Assembly: GCA_016795485.1 (NCBI GenBank)
Contig: JAEUHM010000058.1
Span: 154,184 to 218,183 of the forward strand
Source of the DNA: Verrucomicrobiaceae bacterium
Lineage (GTDB): Bacteria; Verrucomicrobiota; Verrucomicrobiia; Verrucomicrobiales; Verrucomicrobiaceae
DNA: 64,000 nucleotides
Direction of reading: 5' to 3'
Shown here piece after piece: positions 10,295 to 18,223 of the stretch. The notes under the pieces are model-generated. The model was not told where the DNA came from. It was given only the letters and a program-made list of their open reading frames with translations, and ran no database searches. How positions within the stretch are numbered: position 1 is the stretch's first letter; every line of letters starts with the position of its first letter. The translations under genes were made by a program, and so were the position numbers.

Positions 10295-10298
10295 CCGC

Positions 10299-13106
10299 AT
10301 GAACTTACGCTCTCCACCTTCCTCACCCACCCTCACTACAGCGCGAACGGCTGAATGGATGCGCACGGTCGCGGCCCGGCCATGCAAGCCCCTGCTAGCA
10401 GCAGCGTGGCCCGCACTGCCGGAGCAGTGGCTTGACTCCACCAGGCTCAGCAGCGCGCAGTTTGCCAGAGAGGCACCCTGGGGTGCGGCCCCCTTTGCGT
10501 CGGAACGCATAGCCGCCTGGCTGCGTGATTACTTTGAGTCTCGTGCCAGCTGGACACGCTGCCTGGAGGTCACTGTGGAGCAGCCCGCTGCAAACAGCCG
10601 TGAGAAACCCATCACCCTCACTTGCTGGGATAACCAGGTGGCGCGCTTCACCCTGTGCTTCCTCTCGGAGGAGCGCAGCCTTCGCGCCAGTTGCTTGTTC
10701 CGGCTCGATGATCCGGTTGCTGCGCTGCAACAGCTGCGCCGCTGGGTGGAGCAGCCTGAGCGTCACTTGCCGGATGCACTGGCCATGCTCCAGGTCTGGG
10801 CGCAGGACACGGCATTGATCCGCTCCTGGACAGAGGTGCACCGAGCCCTGTCCAGCCACCAGCCCGTATCCTTGGCGGAGCTTGCCTGGCATCGTGCCGC
10901 GCTGCCTTCCGTAGAGGCGCTTGCGCAGCACCTGCCAGCCATCATCGCCACGTCTTCCTGGCAGGCCCTGGCCACCTATGGCAGCCCCGTCATTGCCGCC
11001 CTGCCGCCTTCACCGCAGGCTGGTGGCATGCTCATCCTCGCTTGCGAGCAGCGGCTGCCAGCAGAGCCCTCACCCGAGGTGGCGCTTACCTTCCTCAAGC
11101 TCACCGCCCCCCTGCACGGGCAGCGCCCGCCGGCGCACGGCTTCCTCCTGGCGGCTTGCACCGCGCTGCGTGGTCTGCCACTGCCGCACGCGGCACGGCC
11201 TGATCTGCGCGCCCTGCTGTGCAGTAAAGGTGCTGAGGCGCTGGAATGCACACCGTTTCTCCGTGCGGCTCTGGACACCCTGCTCAATCAGGATCAAATG
11301 CATGCCATCGCGCCCTTGCTGGGCTCGCTTTCCAGGCAGGGCCGTGAGCAGGCGCTGGATCACCTCGCGGCAAGCATCGCCGCCGCCTTGCCGCCCTCCA
11401 CCACCTCGGTATGGATCGGCTCACCCCATGCGGCACGACCGCTGCGCCTCCTCTATGCTTGGAGTGAACTGATGGGCGGTGAGAAGCCTGTGCAATGGCA
11501 GCGCCTTATGACTCTGCCGCCACTCGATCCCGGACTGCAACCGCTGCTCCCACCAGCCTTCTGGAAGGCTGCACGAGAGCATCTTACCGGCACGGCAGGC
11601 ACACACGCGGTCCGGCGCGAGCTGTTTCACTGGGCCTGGCAGCAACTCGGCTTGTCATCCACGGAGCAGGAATACAGCAACCCTGAACCTGCGCGCCGGC
11701 TGCCGGTCTTTCCGCCGAACGATCAATTGCACGCAGCGATGCAGCGCTTGCTGAAGGCTAGCGAGGATTCGCCTGAAGAACTGCAACGCCCGCTGGAGGA
11801 CATCGCCCACGCCATCGCCTCGCAACAGATGGCGGTGCCCGGTGATCAGACGCCGCAAGGCTGTGCCCTCCTCCAGATGATGCGCCAGCGCTTTCGCGAG
11901 CCCAAGCCCTGGTTGGTTGCAAGCGAAGTGGAGGCCCGACTCTCCGTAGTGCGTGCGTTGACAGCACACGAGGCCTTCTGGACCCATGCTTACGCCCCCA
12001 CCTGGCTGGTGGGCACTCTCGCGCATCTCCCCGCCCAATGGTGCGCCGAGGCCGTGCTGCTGGACTTCGAGTTGCATCGCGAGCCGTGGAGCGCCCCTGA
12101 GGCTCCCTGCTACGCCCATGCCACCTTTGATACCCCGCAGTGGCTACAGCTCTGCCACCACCTGGGCCAGCTCAGCACCGATGCAGAGGTCTCTGCCGCT
12201 CTCCAGTGGCTGAGCAGCCTCTCACAGCTCAGCTCGCCGCAGCAGGCCGCCATTGCCGCAGCGGGCGAGTGGATGAACCACGGTGGACCTCACCGCAGCC
12301 ACCTAGCCTGCGCGGCCTTGCGGCTGTGTGTGAACCCAGGCCTAGCCCGCAGCATGCTGCCAGAGGGTACCTTCACCACCATCCTGCTCGACTGTCTGCA
12401 GCAGAAGGCGCACTCGCGCTGGCGCGCTGTGGAAGCCCAGGCCACCCGTGCGCTGCTCCCCGCTCTGCCTGAGCCGCTGGCCCCGCTGTTGCATGCAAAG
12501 CTGGCACTCGAACTCGCTGAACGGTGGGCCAGGCAGCCCCCCGACCTCGAACAAGCGCAGCTGCTTTGGGCCTGGTGCGAAGCCGTCGCCGCGCATCCAG
12601 CCATGCAGGAGGTTTGGATCACCGCCGCCGTCGCCGCTGATGCATCCACCCTCAAGCGCTGGCGCAACTGCTGGGCTGTCTCAAAGCCCAAGGACAGCAT
12701 GGACCGCCTGCTCACCGCCCGGGTCTGGGCCAGTCAGCTGCCGAACTCACCGCACGATCACACGCTCCTGCAGGAACTGTGGATCGAGTTTCCAAATGAG
12801 CGTCCGCTGCCAGCGCTGGACTGGTGGACGCAACGCTGTGCAGAGTTGCTTGTCGCCGCTGATTCTGGCAAGCTCTCCCGCCTGCTGGAGAACACGGATG
12901 CCAGCCTGCATCACCAGCTGCTTACACGGCTGCGGAAAGAGCACGCGGAAAACAGCAGCGCGTTTCAAACAGGGCTGGAGTGCTTCGCAGAGCATTGCCT
13001 GAACTCAAAAGCTAAGATTCAACGCTGGACCGCGCTCAATGAGGGCCTCGCCGCACGCCATGCACGCGGTCCCATCATGGAGGACGTGCTGCTGGACATC
13101 CTGTGA
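10299..13106 (+). CDS. Large soluble protein of unknown function (935 aa)
   Basis: The reading frame is open much further upstream (to 9633) but that part lies wholly inside the DUF58 gene; the ATG at 10299, 4 nt after the DUF58 stop, is the sensible start. No signal peptide, transmembrane helix or recognisable motif is visible. The sequence is very rich in Leu, Ala, Gln, His and Trp with regularly spaced helix-like blocks, which suggests an alpha-helical repeat or scaffold fold. Its stop overlaps the next start (TGATG at 13104-13108), implying coupled translation with the FGE-like membrane protein. It is probably the cytoplasmic adaptor of the MoxR/DUF58 system, by position only. I do not recognise homologues. 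Confidence 0.8.
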   Translation: MNLRSPPSSPTLTTARTAEWMRTVAARPCKPLLAAAWPALPEQWLDSTRLSSAQFAREAPWGAAPFASERIAAWLRDYFESRASWTRCLEVTVEQPAANSREKPITLTCWDNQVARFTLCFLSEERSLRASCLFRLDDPVAALQQLRRWVEQPERHLPDALAMLQVWAQDTALIRSWTEVHRALSSHQPVSLAELAWHRAALPSVEALAQHLPAIIATSSWQALATYGSPVIAALPPSPQAGGMLILACEQRLPAEPSPEVALTFLKLTAPLHGQRPPAHGFLLAACTALRGLPLPHAARPDLRALLCSKGAEALECTPFLRAALDTLLNQDQMHAIAPLLGSLSRQGREQALDHLAASIAAALPPSTTSVWIGSPHAARPLRLLYAWSELMGGEKPVQWQRLMTLPPLDPGLQPLLPPAFWKAAREHLTGTAGTHAVRRELFHWAWQQLGLSSTEQEYSNPEPARRLPVFPPNDQLHAAMQRLLKASEDSPEELQRPLEDIAHAIASQQMAVPGDQTPQGCALLQMMRQRFREPKPWLVASEVEARLSVVRALTAHEAFWTHAYAPTWLVGTLAHLPAQWCAEAVLLDFELHREPWSAPEAPCYAHATFDTPQWLQLCHHLGQLSTDAEVSAALQWLSSLSQLSSPQQAAIAAAGEWMNHGGPHRSHLACAALRLCVNPGLARSMLPEGTFTTILLDCLQQKAHSRWRAVEAQATRALLPALPEPLAPLLHAKLALELAERWARQPPDLEQAQLLWAWCEAVAAHPAMQEVWITAAVAADASTLKRWRNCWAVSKPKDSMDRLLTARVWASQLPNSPHDHTLLQELWIEFPNERPLPALDWWTQRCAELLVAADSGKLSRLLENTDASLHHQLLTRLRKEHAENSSAFQTGLECFAEHCLNSKAKIQRWTALNEGLAARHARGPIMEDVLLDIL

Positions 13107-14518
13107 TGAACCCCGCTGCTCCATCTCCCCATGCCAAACGCCAGCCCAGGGTGCGGCTGCTGGACCTCCACGCACGCGCCGTGAGCCGCACGCCCAAGAC
13201 CGCGCACGCCTGGATTGATCTGCATTCCGCCGTGCAGCTGCTGCAAGCACTGCAGACTGAGTCTGCACACGGCAGCACCCCGGGCTCCATCACCCACGTG
13301 TGGCTCTGTGCTGACGGGCAGACGCTCTGCGACCCCGCACGCATGGGCCGCGAGCCACCCGCAGACCTCTGGCCCTGGCTCGCCGCTCGATGGCCAGACC
13401 TGGCCTGCCAGTTTGATGGCGTGAGCCCAGCGTATCGCACCGAGCGCTGGCTGCTATCGCTTGAATCTGAGCTGAACCGCGAGCAACTGCGGCAAGGCCT
13501 CGCCCAGGACTTCGCTCCCGCTCTGTGCGGCGCCTTCACCTCTTGGACTAGCCAGCCATGGTGGCATGGGATTCGACACAAATGCTGGCAGATAGTCCTC
13601 GTGATCCCCTTCTTGCTAGCCAGTTGGTGGGTCGTATCCCTGCCTTGGACAATACCGTCGCTCGAGTGGAGGCAGAGTCTCCCACACGCCGTTGCTGCCA
13701 CGCCCGCACAGCCAAACTACACCGTCTCACGTCCCCGCCGCGCGCCTCCACCGAGTGCGAACACATCTGCCCAAGAGCCCCCGCTGACAAAGCCATCACT
13801 CATTGCCGTCGCGGCCTCAGCCGAATCCAAGGCTTTGAAACCGCCGACATCTTCCGACAAGCCGCCCTCACCCACTTCGGCGAAGGTCGCTTTATCGCCG
13901 CCGTCGGGACAGGTCATGCCTCCACCTGCGTCAGCGCCAGCACGATCGAACAGCATCACAGTGGCATTGGTGAACGATCTGCTCATTGTGCGACAGGGAA
14001 ACATGCGCATCGAATGGCAGTTCACCACTATGAAGCGCGGTTCGTTTTCTCCCCTGGCGAACCAAAGCATCGAAATCCCGAAGGATGTCAAGATCGCGGT
14101 GACCCCGGCCAGCGAGCGCACTTTGAACTTCGTCATGAATGGTACGGTTTCCGGCGAAGATGGCGTGCCAGCCACAGGTGTCAGCTACGAAAAAGCCCAG
14201 AGATTCTGCGTCATCCTAACTAGCGCCCTCGCCCCATCCTTCGTCGCGCGCTTGCCCTATCAAGCAGACTTCGACAAGGCCGGACGCGACCGTCTCATCG
14301 ATCTGACCACCACCGGCATTGAAGAGTGGGTGGGACACGACTGGGCACCCAATTTCTACAGCAACTACCGTTATCAAGGCCCCACCACCAAAGGCAATCC
14401 AGCGGTTGTGTCTCACGTCGGCGAAATTGTTGTTCGGGGTGCGAATAGCCTGGAGGGGCAAATGACCTGCGGGCTGCGAGTAGTGCTGGAACCCTCCGCT
14501 AAGCCCAGTACTAAATGA
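13106..14518 (+). CDS. Single-pass membrane protein with degenerate FGE-like (C-type lectin fold) C-terminal domain
   Basis: The start is ATG at 13106 (TGATG overlap with the preceding stop); a GTG one codon earlier is an alternative. Residues 1-150 form a soluble region of unknown family, followed by a hydrophobic segment (IVLVIPFLLASWWVVSLPW), a Pro/Ser/Thr-rich linker of about 110 residues, and a C-terminal domain of about 180 residues. That last domain carries spaced elements of the formylglycine-generating enzyme/sulfatase-modifying-factor family: ATGVSYEKAQRFC (compare P-V-x-V-S-W-x-D-A-x-x-F-C), ARLPYQADFDKAGR (compare RLPTEAEWEYAAR), GIEEWVGHDWAPNFY (compare G-N-V-x-E-W) and a final VVRGANS...GLRVVLEP (compare VVRGGSW...GFRVV). 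Key FGE positions differ, so a binding rather than an oxidase role is likelier. Last gene of the operon. Confidence 0.75.
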   Translation: MNPAAPSPHAKRQPRVRLLDLHARAVSRTPKTAHAWIDLHSAVQLLQALQTESAHGSTPGSITHVWLCADGQTLCDPARMGREPPADLWPWLAARWPDLACQFDGVSPAYRTERWLLSLESELNREQLRQGLAQDFAPALCGAFTSWTSQPWWHGIRHKCWQIVLVIPFLLASWWVVSLPWTIPSLEWRQSLPHAVAATPAQPNYTVSRPRRAPPPSANTSAQEPPLTKPSLIAVAASAESKALKPPTSSDKPPSPTSAKVALSPPSGQVMPPPASAPARSNSITVALVNDLLIVRQGNMRIEWQFTTMKRGSFSPLANQSIEIPKDVKIAVTPASERTLNFVMNGTVSGEDGVPATGVSYEKAQRFCVILTSALAPSFVARLPYQADFDKAGRDRLIDLTTTGIEEWVGHDWAPNFYSNYRYQGPTTKGNPAVVSHVGEIVVRGANSLEGQMTCGLRVVLEPSAKPSTK

Positions 14519-14891
14519 TGTTCAAACTTTGAAAATGGTATCACCATGCGTTGGCGAGCGAATGAAGCGCTGTAGTTGAAGACCCACTCGTCACCTTCAT
14601 GCTAGTAGCGTGCCCACGTAGCGAGCGCCGAGGCCCAAACGAAACTCATGGGCTAGTTGGTGAAGTGGACTCAACTTCAGTATTGAGCACTGAGTGAGAT
14701 ACTCTCGGCCCTCAACAGGAGGCGGCCGGGCTGGCAGGTTTACCTTCCGTTGGTTTTCACCGCTTGGTGCTTGGTGTGCCCGATGTGAGTCCGTTGATTC
14801 TGGCTTGTCAGGCAACTCCATCGATGACGGATGAAATGAGAGCTAGCTCTTGGGCAGATGGCAACAGACTTGATCGGCAGGCGGTTGATGC
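14519..14891. other. Gene-free stretch after the MoxR/DUF58 operon, possible decayed coding sequence
   Basis: No convincing gene is seen here. On the reverse strand a short open frame (14597-14821) ends with FRLGLGARYVGTLLA, and after a frame change the sequence continues as EGDEWVFNYSASFARQRM. This is vaguely like the end of an outer-membrane beta-barrel protein but too short and broken to assign. It may be debris between the operon and the defence island. Confidence 0.3.
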
Positions 14892-15035
14892 AGGAGGGTC
14901 TGTTAGGGTTGGCCGGTCTCCATCGCTTCGGTGAGGGCGTATTGGATTTGGACTATGGTAGTGGTCGTGTTTGGTTTCGTCTTGGCGCTTCACGAAGGGG
15001 AAGGTGTCCATGATGTAGCTGGCGGCATGGCGGGC
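14892..15035 (-). pseudogene. Decayed copy of the 3' end of an Eco57I-type methyltransferase gene
   Basis: Read on the reverse strand, this stretch encodes RHAASYIMDTFPFVKRQDET, which matches RQAVSYIMDTFPIVKRKDET near the C-terminus of the intact methyltransferase (its DNA copy lies at about 21237-21393). After KHDHY a deletion of about 14 nt shifts the frame; in the shifted frame the sequence continues as TIVQIQYALTEAMETGQP against TILQIYDALGESMQSGTP in the intact gene, and then hits a TAA where the intact gene has TAC. It is thus a relic of a second gene of the same family, in the same orientation, on the other side of the RES/Pycsar/Hip cassette. Homology upstream of the RHAASY block is not clear. 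Confidence 0.85.
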
Positions 15036-15129
15036 GGAATACATCACCACCCGCTCAAGGGTGCCCTCCCGCACGTTCTTCCAGCCGTCGGAGTAATCTG
15101 CTTTTCGATCAGGGTGCGGTCGAGGGAGT

Positions 15130-15540
15130 TCATTTTGGGCTGCGCATGATGCTTGAGGTGAGCCGATCACGGAATGTGCCGACTCTCACGAGTTCGCGAC
15201 GGGAGTCGCAGAAGCTCACGGACAGATCATCACCCGAAACAAAGTAAATGGCATCTTGGAGGTATTCACTACCGAGGTCACACGCATTCTGCCACTTCAG
15301 TTCGACGGCCCAGCCGGGCTCCGCATGTCCCGTTTCGGGGGAGTAGCCTGTGATGCGTCGAATCAGTCCGCCGTGGTGACGGAGTTGCTTTTCGAGACGT
15401 TCATCAGCAGCTGCATTTTGCTCGTCGGTCCACTTTTTGCCTGTTGGCGCGTAAGCGGTGATTATGGCGAACTCCGCAGGCCATTCTACGGACGGATCAG
15501 CTACGGCAAAGTGTGTCTCGAAGTAAGTAGGGTGCATCAT
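15130..15540 (-). CDS. DUF3293 domain protein
   Basis: This 136-aa protein has the pattern I associate with DUF3293: a YFETHFAV opening, a PAEFAIITAYAPTGKKW motif, then a charged helix and a GYSPETGHAEPGWAVE segment. DUF3293 proteins are small and cytoplasmic and have no settled function. The start overlaps the stop of the preceding gene by four bases (ATGA at 15537-15540), so the two are translationally coupled; a second ATG directly follows the first. It is the last intact gene of the defence-island transcript; the relic methyltransferase end lies about 95 nt past its stop. Whether it is an accessory or immunity factor for the nuclease-like neighbour is unknown. Confidence 0.7.
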   Translation of the reverse strand: MMHPTYFETHFAVADPSVEWPAEFAIITAYAPTGKKWTDEQNAAADERLEKQLRHHGGLIRRITGYSPETGHAEPGWAVELKWQNACDLGSEYLQDAIYFVSGDDLSVSFCDSRRELVRVGTFRDRLTSSIMRSPK

Positions 15541-16769
15541 GGGTTGTTGCGCGGAGTGGAAAACAAGGAGCTCTGACCACTCGACGGAAGTGATGATCTT
15601 GTCGGGTTCTGGTGCTGCTCATTTCGGGCGAAGTGGGCCTTGAGTTGCTCCACCACCCTCTTCGAGGTCAGTTCTTTTGTCGCTGCGGTGCGGATTCGGG
15701 CAAAGAGCTTCTCGGGGTCGGCTCCTGGGCAGAGATCATTCCAAAAATGGTCTCGGGTGATCCACTCCTCGGGGTGGAAAAGGCTGTCTTTGCCATGCCA
15801 CGCCAAATGAGCGGGGTCGCTGTCGAGGTAGAAGGCAAGTTTGATGTCGATTTGATCGGCGCGGTAGCCGGCGAAGGCATGGCGGAGGAAATAGCGCAGA
15901 TAAAGGGAACGGCGACGGATGTCGGCCCGGTCGGCGGGGTTGGCCTTGGCGCGGACAAGGATGCGAACGTGAAGGAAATCGTCCTTCAAGGTGGTGTAGA
16001 GCAGGTCTAGGGGGATGCTTTCGTGCCTCGCGTCGATCTCTGCATCTCGGGAAAACTCATCCACACGAGCATGAATCTCTTTGAGGGGCGGAAGATCCTC
16101 CATTCGACCGAGTGCGACCACTTCGGATGCGTAGGCAGCTAATCTGCCAGGGACGTTGAGCAAGAGGTTGCCACAGGTGATGCCACGAGCCTTCTCGGAT
16201 TGCAGAGCGCGGAGCGCCGTGAAGCCTGCCATGAACTTGCTATCTTTTTCGCTCAGCGTGCGGTGGACGGCTTCAGCCTCGCGGCGAATCTCTTCGTCGG
16301 ATCGCCACCAGATGCCACGTCGTTGTGCCTGCGCCAGCAACTCCGCTATCCCATGAACGGACGGGATTTCTTGAGGAGCTTCGCGTGTAGGCAAAGCCGC
16401 CATGACGGACCAAATCGTCTCACGATTGAAGACGGCGGAGAATCGGTCGGGTTGGGCGCGAAGGAACTGGACCAGCGCAGAGCGGAAGAACTGCGGGGCG
16501 TTGGAGAAGGCTTCATGGATGAGCTTGTAAACCACGAACACGGGCGCGGATTCCTCGCCCAATCCCTCCCATAGGATGTCTTCCGGCAGGGAGTCCATTT
16601 TGCCGGACTGTCTGCCCAGAAGAGCTTCTCGCTGCGGGAAGGATTCGATGCGCCCGAGGATGCCTATGGCGATGCGGTTGCCAATACCATCGGCCACAGA
16701 ATCGAAGTCGCCGAAAAGCTCTCCCTGAGTGCTCGTTTCGCTGGGGGATACGCTTGGCGTGATGGTCAT
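15537..16769 (-). CDS. Putative restriction-endonuclease-like protein (410 aa)
   Basis: The frame is open from a TTG at 16796, but the ATG at 16769 is preferred; it lies 46 nt after the HipA N-terminal-domain gene. The N-terminal half is helical (containing FFRSALVQFLRAQPDRF). The C-terminal half has a beta-rich block, QIDIKLAFYLDSDP, followed by LFHPEEWITRDHFWNDLCPG. That order (Asp-x-Lys with a tyrosine-containing strand, then a W-I-x-x-x-x-F-W block) recalls type II restriction enzymes of the TdeIII kind, where a PYNP strand is followed by a G-x-E-F-W-N motif. I see no clear PD-(D/E)xK triad, so the nuclease call is tentative. The C-terminal 30 residues are Ser/Gln/Pro-rich and probably disordered. 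It overlaps DUF3293 by 4 nt. The alternative is an unknown defence effector. Confidence 0.55.
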   Translation of the reverse strand: MTITPSVSPSETSTQGELFGDFDSVADGIGNRIAIGILGRIESFPQREALLGRQSGKMDSLPEDILWEGLGEESAPVFVVYKLIHEAFSNAPQFFRSALVQFLRAQPDRFSAVFNRETIWSVMAALPTREAPQEIPSVHGIAELLAQAQRRGIWWRSDEEIRREAEAVHRTLSEKDSKFMAGFTALRALQSEKARGITCGNLLLNVPGRLAAYASEVVALGRMEDLPPLKEIHARVDEFSRDAEIDARHESIPLDLLYTTLKDDFLHVRILVRAKANPADRADIRRRSLYLRYFLRHAFAGYRADQIDIKLAFYLDSDPAHLAWHGKDSLFHPEEWITRDHFWNDLCPGADPEKLFARIRTAATKELTSKRVVEQLKAHFARNEQHQNPTRSSLPSSGQSSLFSTPRNNP

Positions 16770-16815
16770 CTGGGGTTTGGAGCAACCACCATTCAAAGAT
16801 GCCCGATTTGACGTA

Positions 16816-17199
16816 TCAGGCGGGCTCTAGCACGAACGGATTTGCAATTGAACGACGCCCAAACTCCTGCATGAGATCAGCCGCGTCAGCATCGGTCCGG
16901 CCTTGGCTGCGCAAATACTGCTGAACGTTCGCCTGGGTCAGGCTGGGAATGCGGAGGGCAAAGAATGGCCAAAGCTCTGCCGAGCGGTATTCGCGATCAA
17001 GCTGTGGGAAATCCACGATTGGTTTCACTTGCCGCTGGTTGCGGAACACCATCGAATACTCGAATGTCCACTCACCATCGTCACGGCTGAGGGTGCCGAC
17101 ATGGAGTGAGCCGAGATAGAGTTCAAAGCTGACTTTGACTTTAACGGGTTCGTTCACGTCACGGAGCCAGTTGAATCGACGATAGAGAGACTTTAGCAT
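16816..17199 (-). CDS. HipA N-terminal-domain protein (HipS-like, free-standing)
   Basis: The 127-aa protein consists of just the HipA N-terminal subdomain: LHVGTLSRDDGEWTFEYS is the typical opening (V-G-x-L ... W-x-F-x-Y), followed by PIVDFPQLDREYRS, LWPFFALRIPSLTQ and a helical end. In classical HipA this domain is fused to the kinase; in HipBST systems it is separate (HipS) and serves as the antitoxin. Here it starts 6 nt after the stop of the kinase gene, so the two are co-expressed, but the order (kinase first) is the reverse of hipB-hipS-hipT. No helix-turn-helix HipB gene is seen next to it. It is likely the neutralising or regulatory partner of the kinase; that is inference. Confidence 0.85.
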   Translation of the reverse strand: MLKSLYRRFNWLRDVNEPVKVKVSFELYLGSLHVGTLSRDDGEWTFEYSMVFRNQRQVKPIVDFPQLDREYRSAELWPFFALRIPSLTQANVQQYLRSQGRTDADAADLMQEFGRRSIANPFVLEPA

Positions 17200-17205
17200 T
17201 AGGGT

Positions 17206-18222
17206 TCAGGTCAGAACTTGGACTGATTCTTGAAATAGCATAGCACGCCGGTCAAGGCATTCGAGCATGAAATCAGCTCGCAAGGGGCTGATGAGTTTAC
17301 GAAACTCGGAGGTCAAAAGGACACGGAGTTGGTTCGTCAGGGGCGCGACAGGAATTTCTTGCAGGACCTCACGCAGAGCTGGCCGCCCCTCACAGATGGC
17401 ACGAATGAGACCGAAATGGTTGGGCGAGGTGACTCCATCCCAGCCTGTTTTTGGGTAGCATCGTTCGACATACTTGGACTGGTGAGATTTTCGGCGGTTC
17501 TTGTCTCGGGCGATTTCGGCGAGGCGGGATTCGGTCGTGTTCCAGTAGAGGGCGCGAGCAGTATCAAAGATTGGTGAGAAGGCTGGAGGCCGCTTGCCAG
17601 TTACATCGACGATCACGCCCCAGTTGTAGAAGTGCCTGTCGTTGTTACCGACGATGGCATCGAACGCCAGAAGACGGGTGAACTCGCGCAGCAGGTTCTC
17701 CCAGTGATCTGGAAACCGATTCTCGAGTGCTTGCTCGACAAACTGGAAGGTGAATAAATTCCGTGCTTCGTCCTTTAGCTCGACTTCCTCCACGAACGCG
17801 CGGTCTTCGAGGTAACCAGCGAAGATCTCCGCACCGTGGACAAGGCTCTCGCACTTTGGCCGAAGGAAATAGCGGCTGAGAAAACGAAGCTGACCACGAA
17901 ACCACATCAGTTGCGAATCTGCCACCTTCAGCCCAAGAGACTGTCCCACGCGAGTGAGCAAATGCTCGGTAATCGACTCGTTGGGGTAATACTTATGTCC
18001 GACCTTCGCGATCCATGCCAACCACGAGCAAGGGCGGGAGCGTCGGCCATGGCCGTATTGATAGATGCGCAAAAAGTCCTTTGGTGCATCGCCTGCGACA
18101 GCAGCTTCCAAAAGATGAAATTTCCCCTTCTTGAGGCTAGGCAACCCGTAGGAATGGGGCACATGAAGACCCGAGCGGTTGATGATCGGATATGGCAGAG
18201 GCTTTGAACGGCGGCGCTTCAT
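17206..18222 (-). CDS. HipA-like serine/threonine kinase (catalytic C-terminal part only, HipT-like)
   Basis: The 338-aa protein has the kinase features of HipA: a probable ATP-binding lysine in AWIAKVG (K73), a NESITEHLLTRVGQSLGL helix, the catalytic-loop block FDAIVGNNDRHFYNWG (D195, N200), and a metal-binding D220 in PIFDTARALYWN. HipA kinases phosphorylate aminoacyl-tRNA synthetases and stop translation, giving growth arrest. The N-terminal HipA subdomain is missing here and is encoded by the following gene. The ATG lies one base after the stop of the cyclase gene, so it is translationally linked to the Pycsar pair. Catalytic residues look intact. The target is unknown. Being downstream of an abortive-infection module suggests a second growth-arrest layer or a guard of it. 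Confidence 0.85.
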   Translation of the reverse strand: MKRRRSKPLPYPIINRSGLHVPHSYGLPSLKKGKFHLLEAAVAGDAPKDFLRIYQYGHGRRSRPCSWLAWIAKVGHKYYPNESITEHLLTRVGQSLGLKVADSQLMWFRGQLRFLSRYFLRPKCESLVHGAEIFAGYLEDRAFVEEVELKDEARNLFTFQFVEQALENRFPDHWENLLREFTRLLAFDAIVGNNDRHFYNWGVIVDVTGKRPPAFSPIFDTARALYWNTTESRLAEIARDKNRRKSHQSKYVERCYPKTGWDGVTSPNHFGLIRAICEGRPALREVLQEIPVAPLTNQLRVLLTSEFRKLISPLRADFMLECLDRRAMLFQESVQVLT

Positions 18223-18223
18223 G

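Noticed and set aside
9633..10298. In-frame upstream extension of the 935-aa gene
   Set aside because: It lies entirely inside the DUF58 gene in another frame and is Arg/Pro/Ser-rich; the ATG at 10299 fits the operon spacing.
14519..15130. Duplicated tRNA-Ser 3' end (attachment site) at the left edge of the island
   Set aside because: I looked for the GAGAGGGATTCGAACCCTC-type sequence in this stretch and did not find it; only a 10-mer of chance length is shared.
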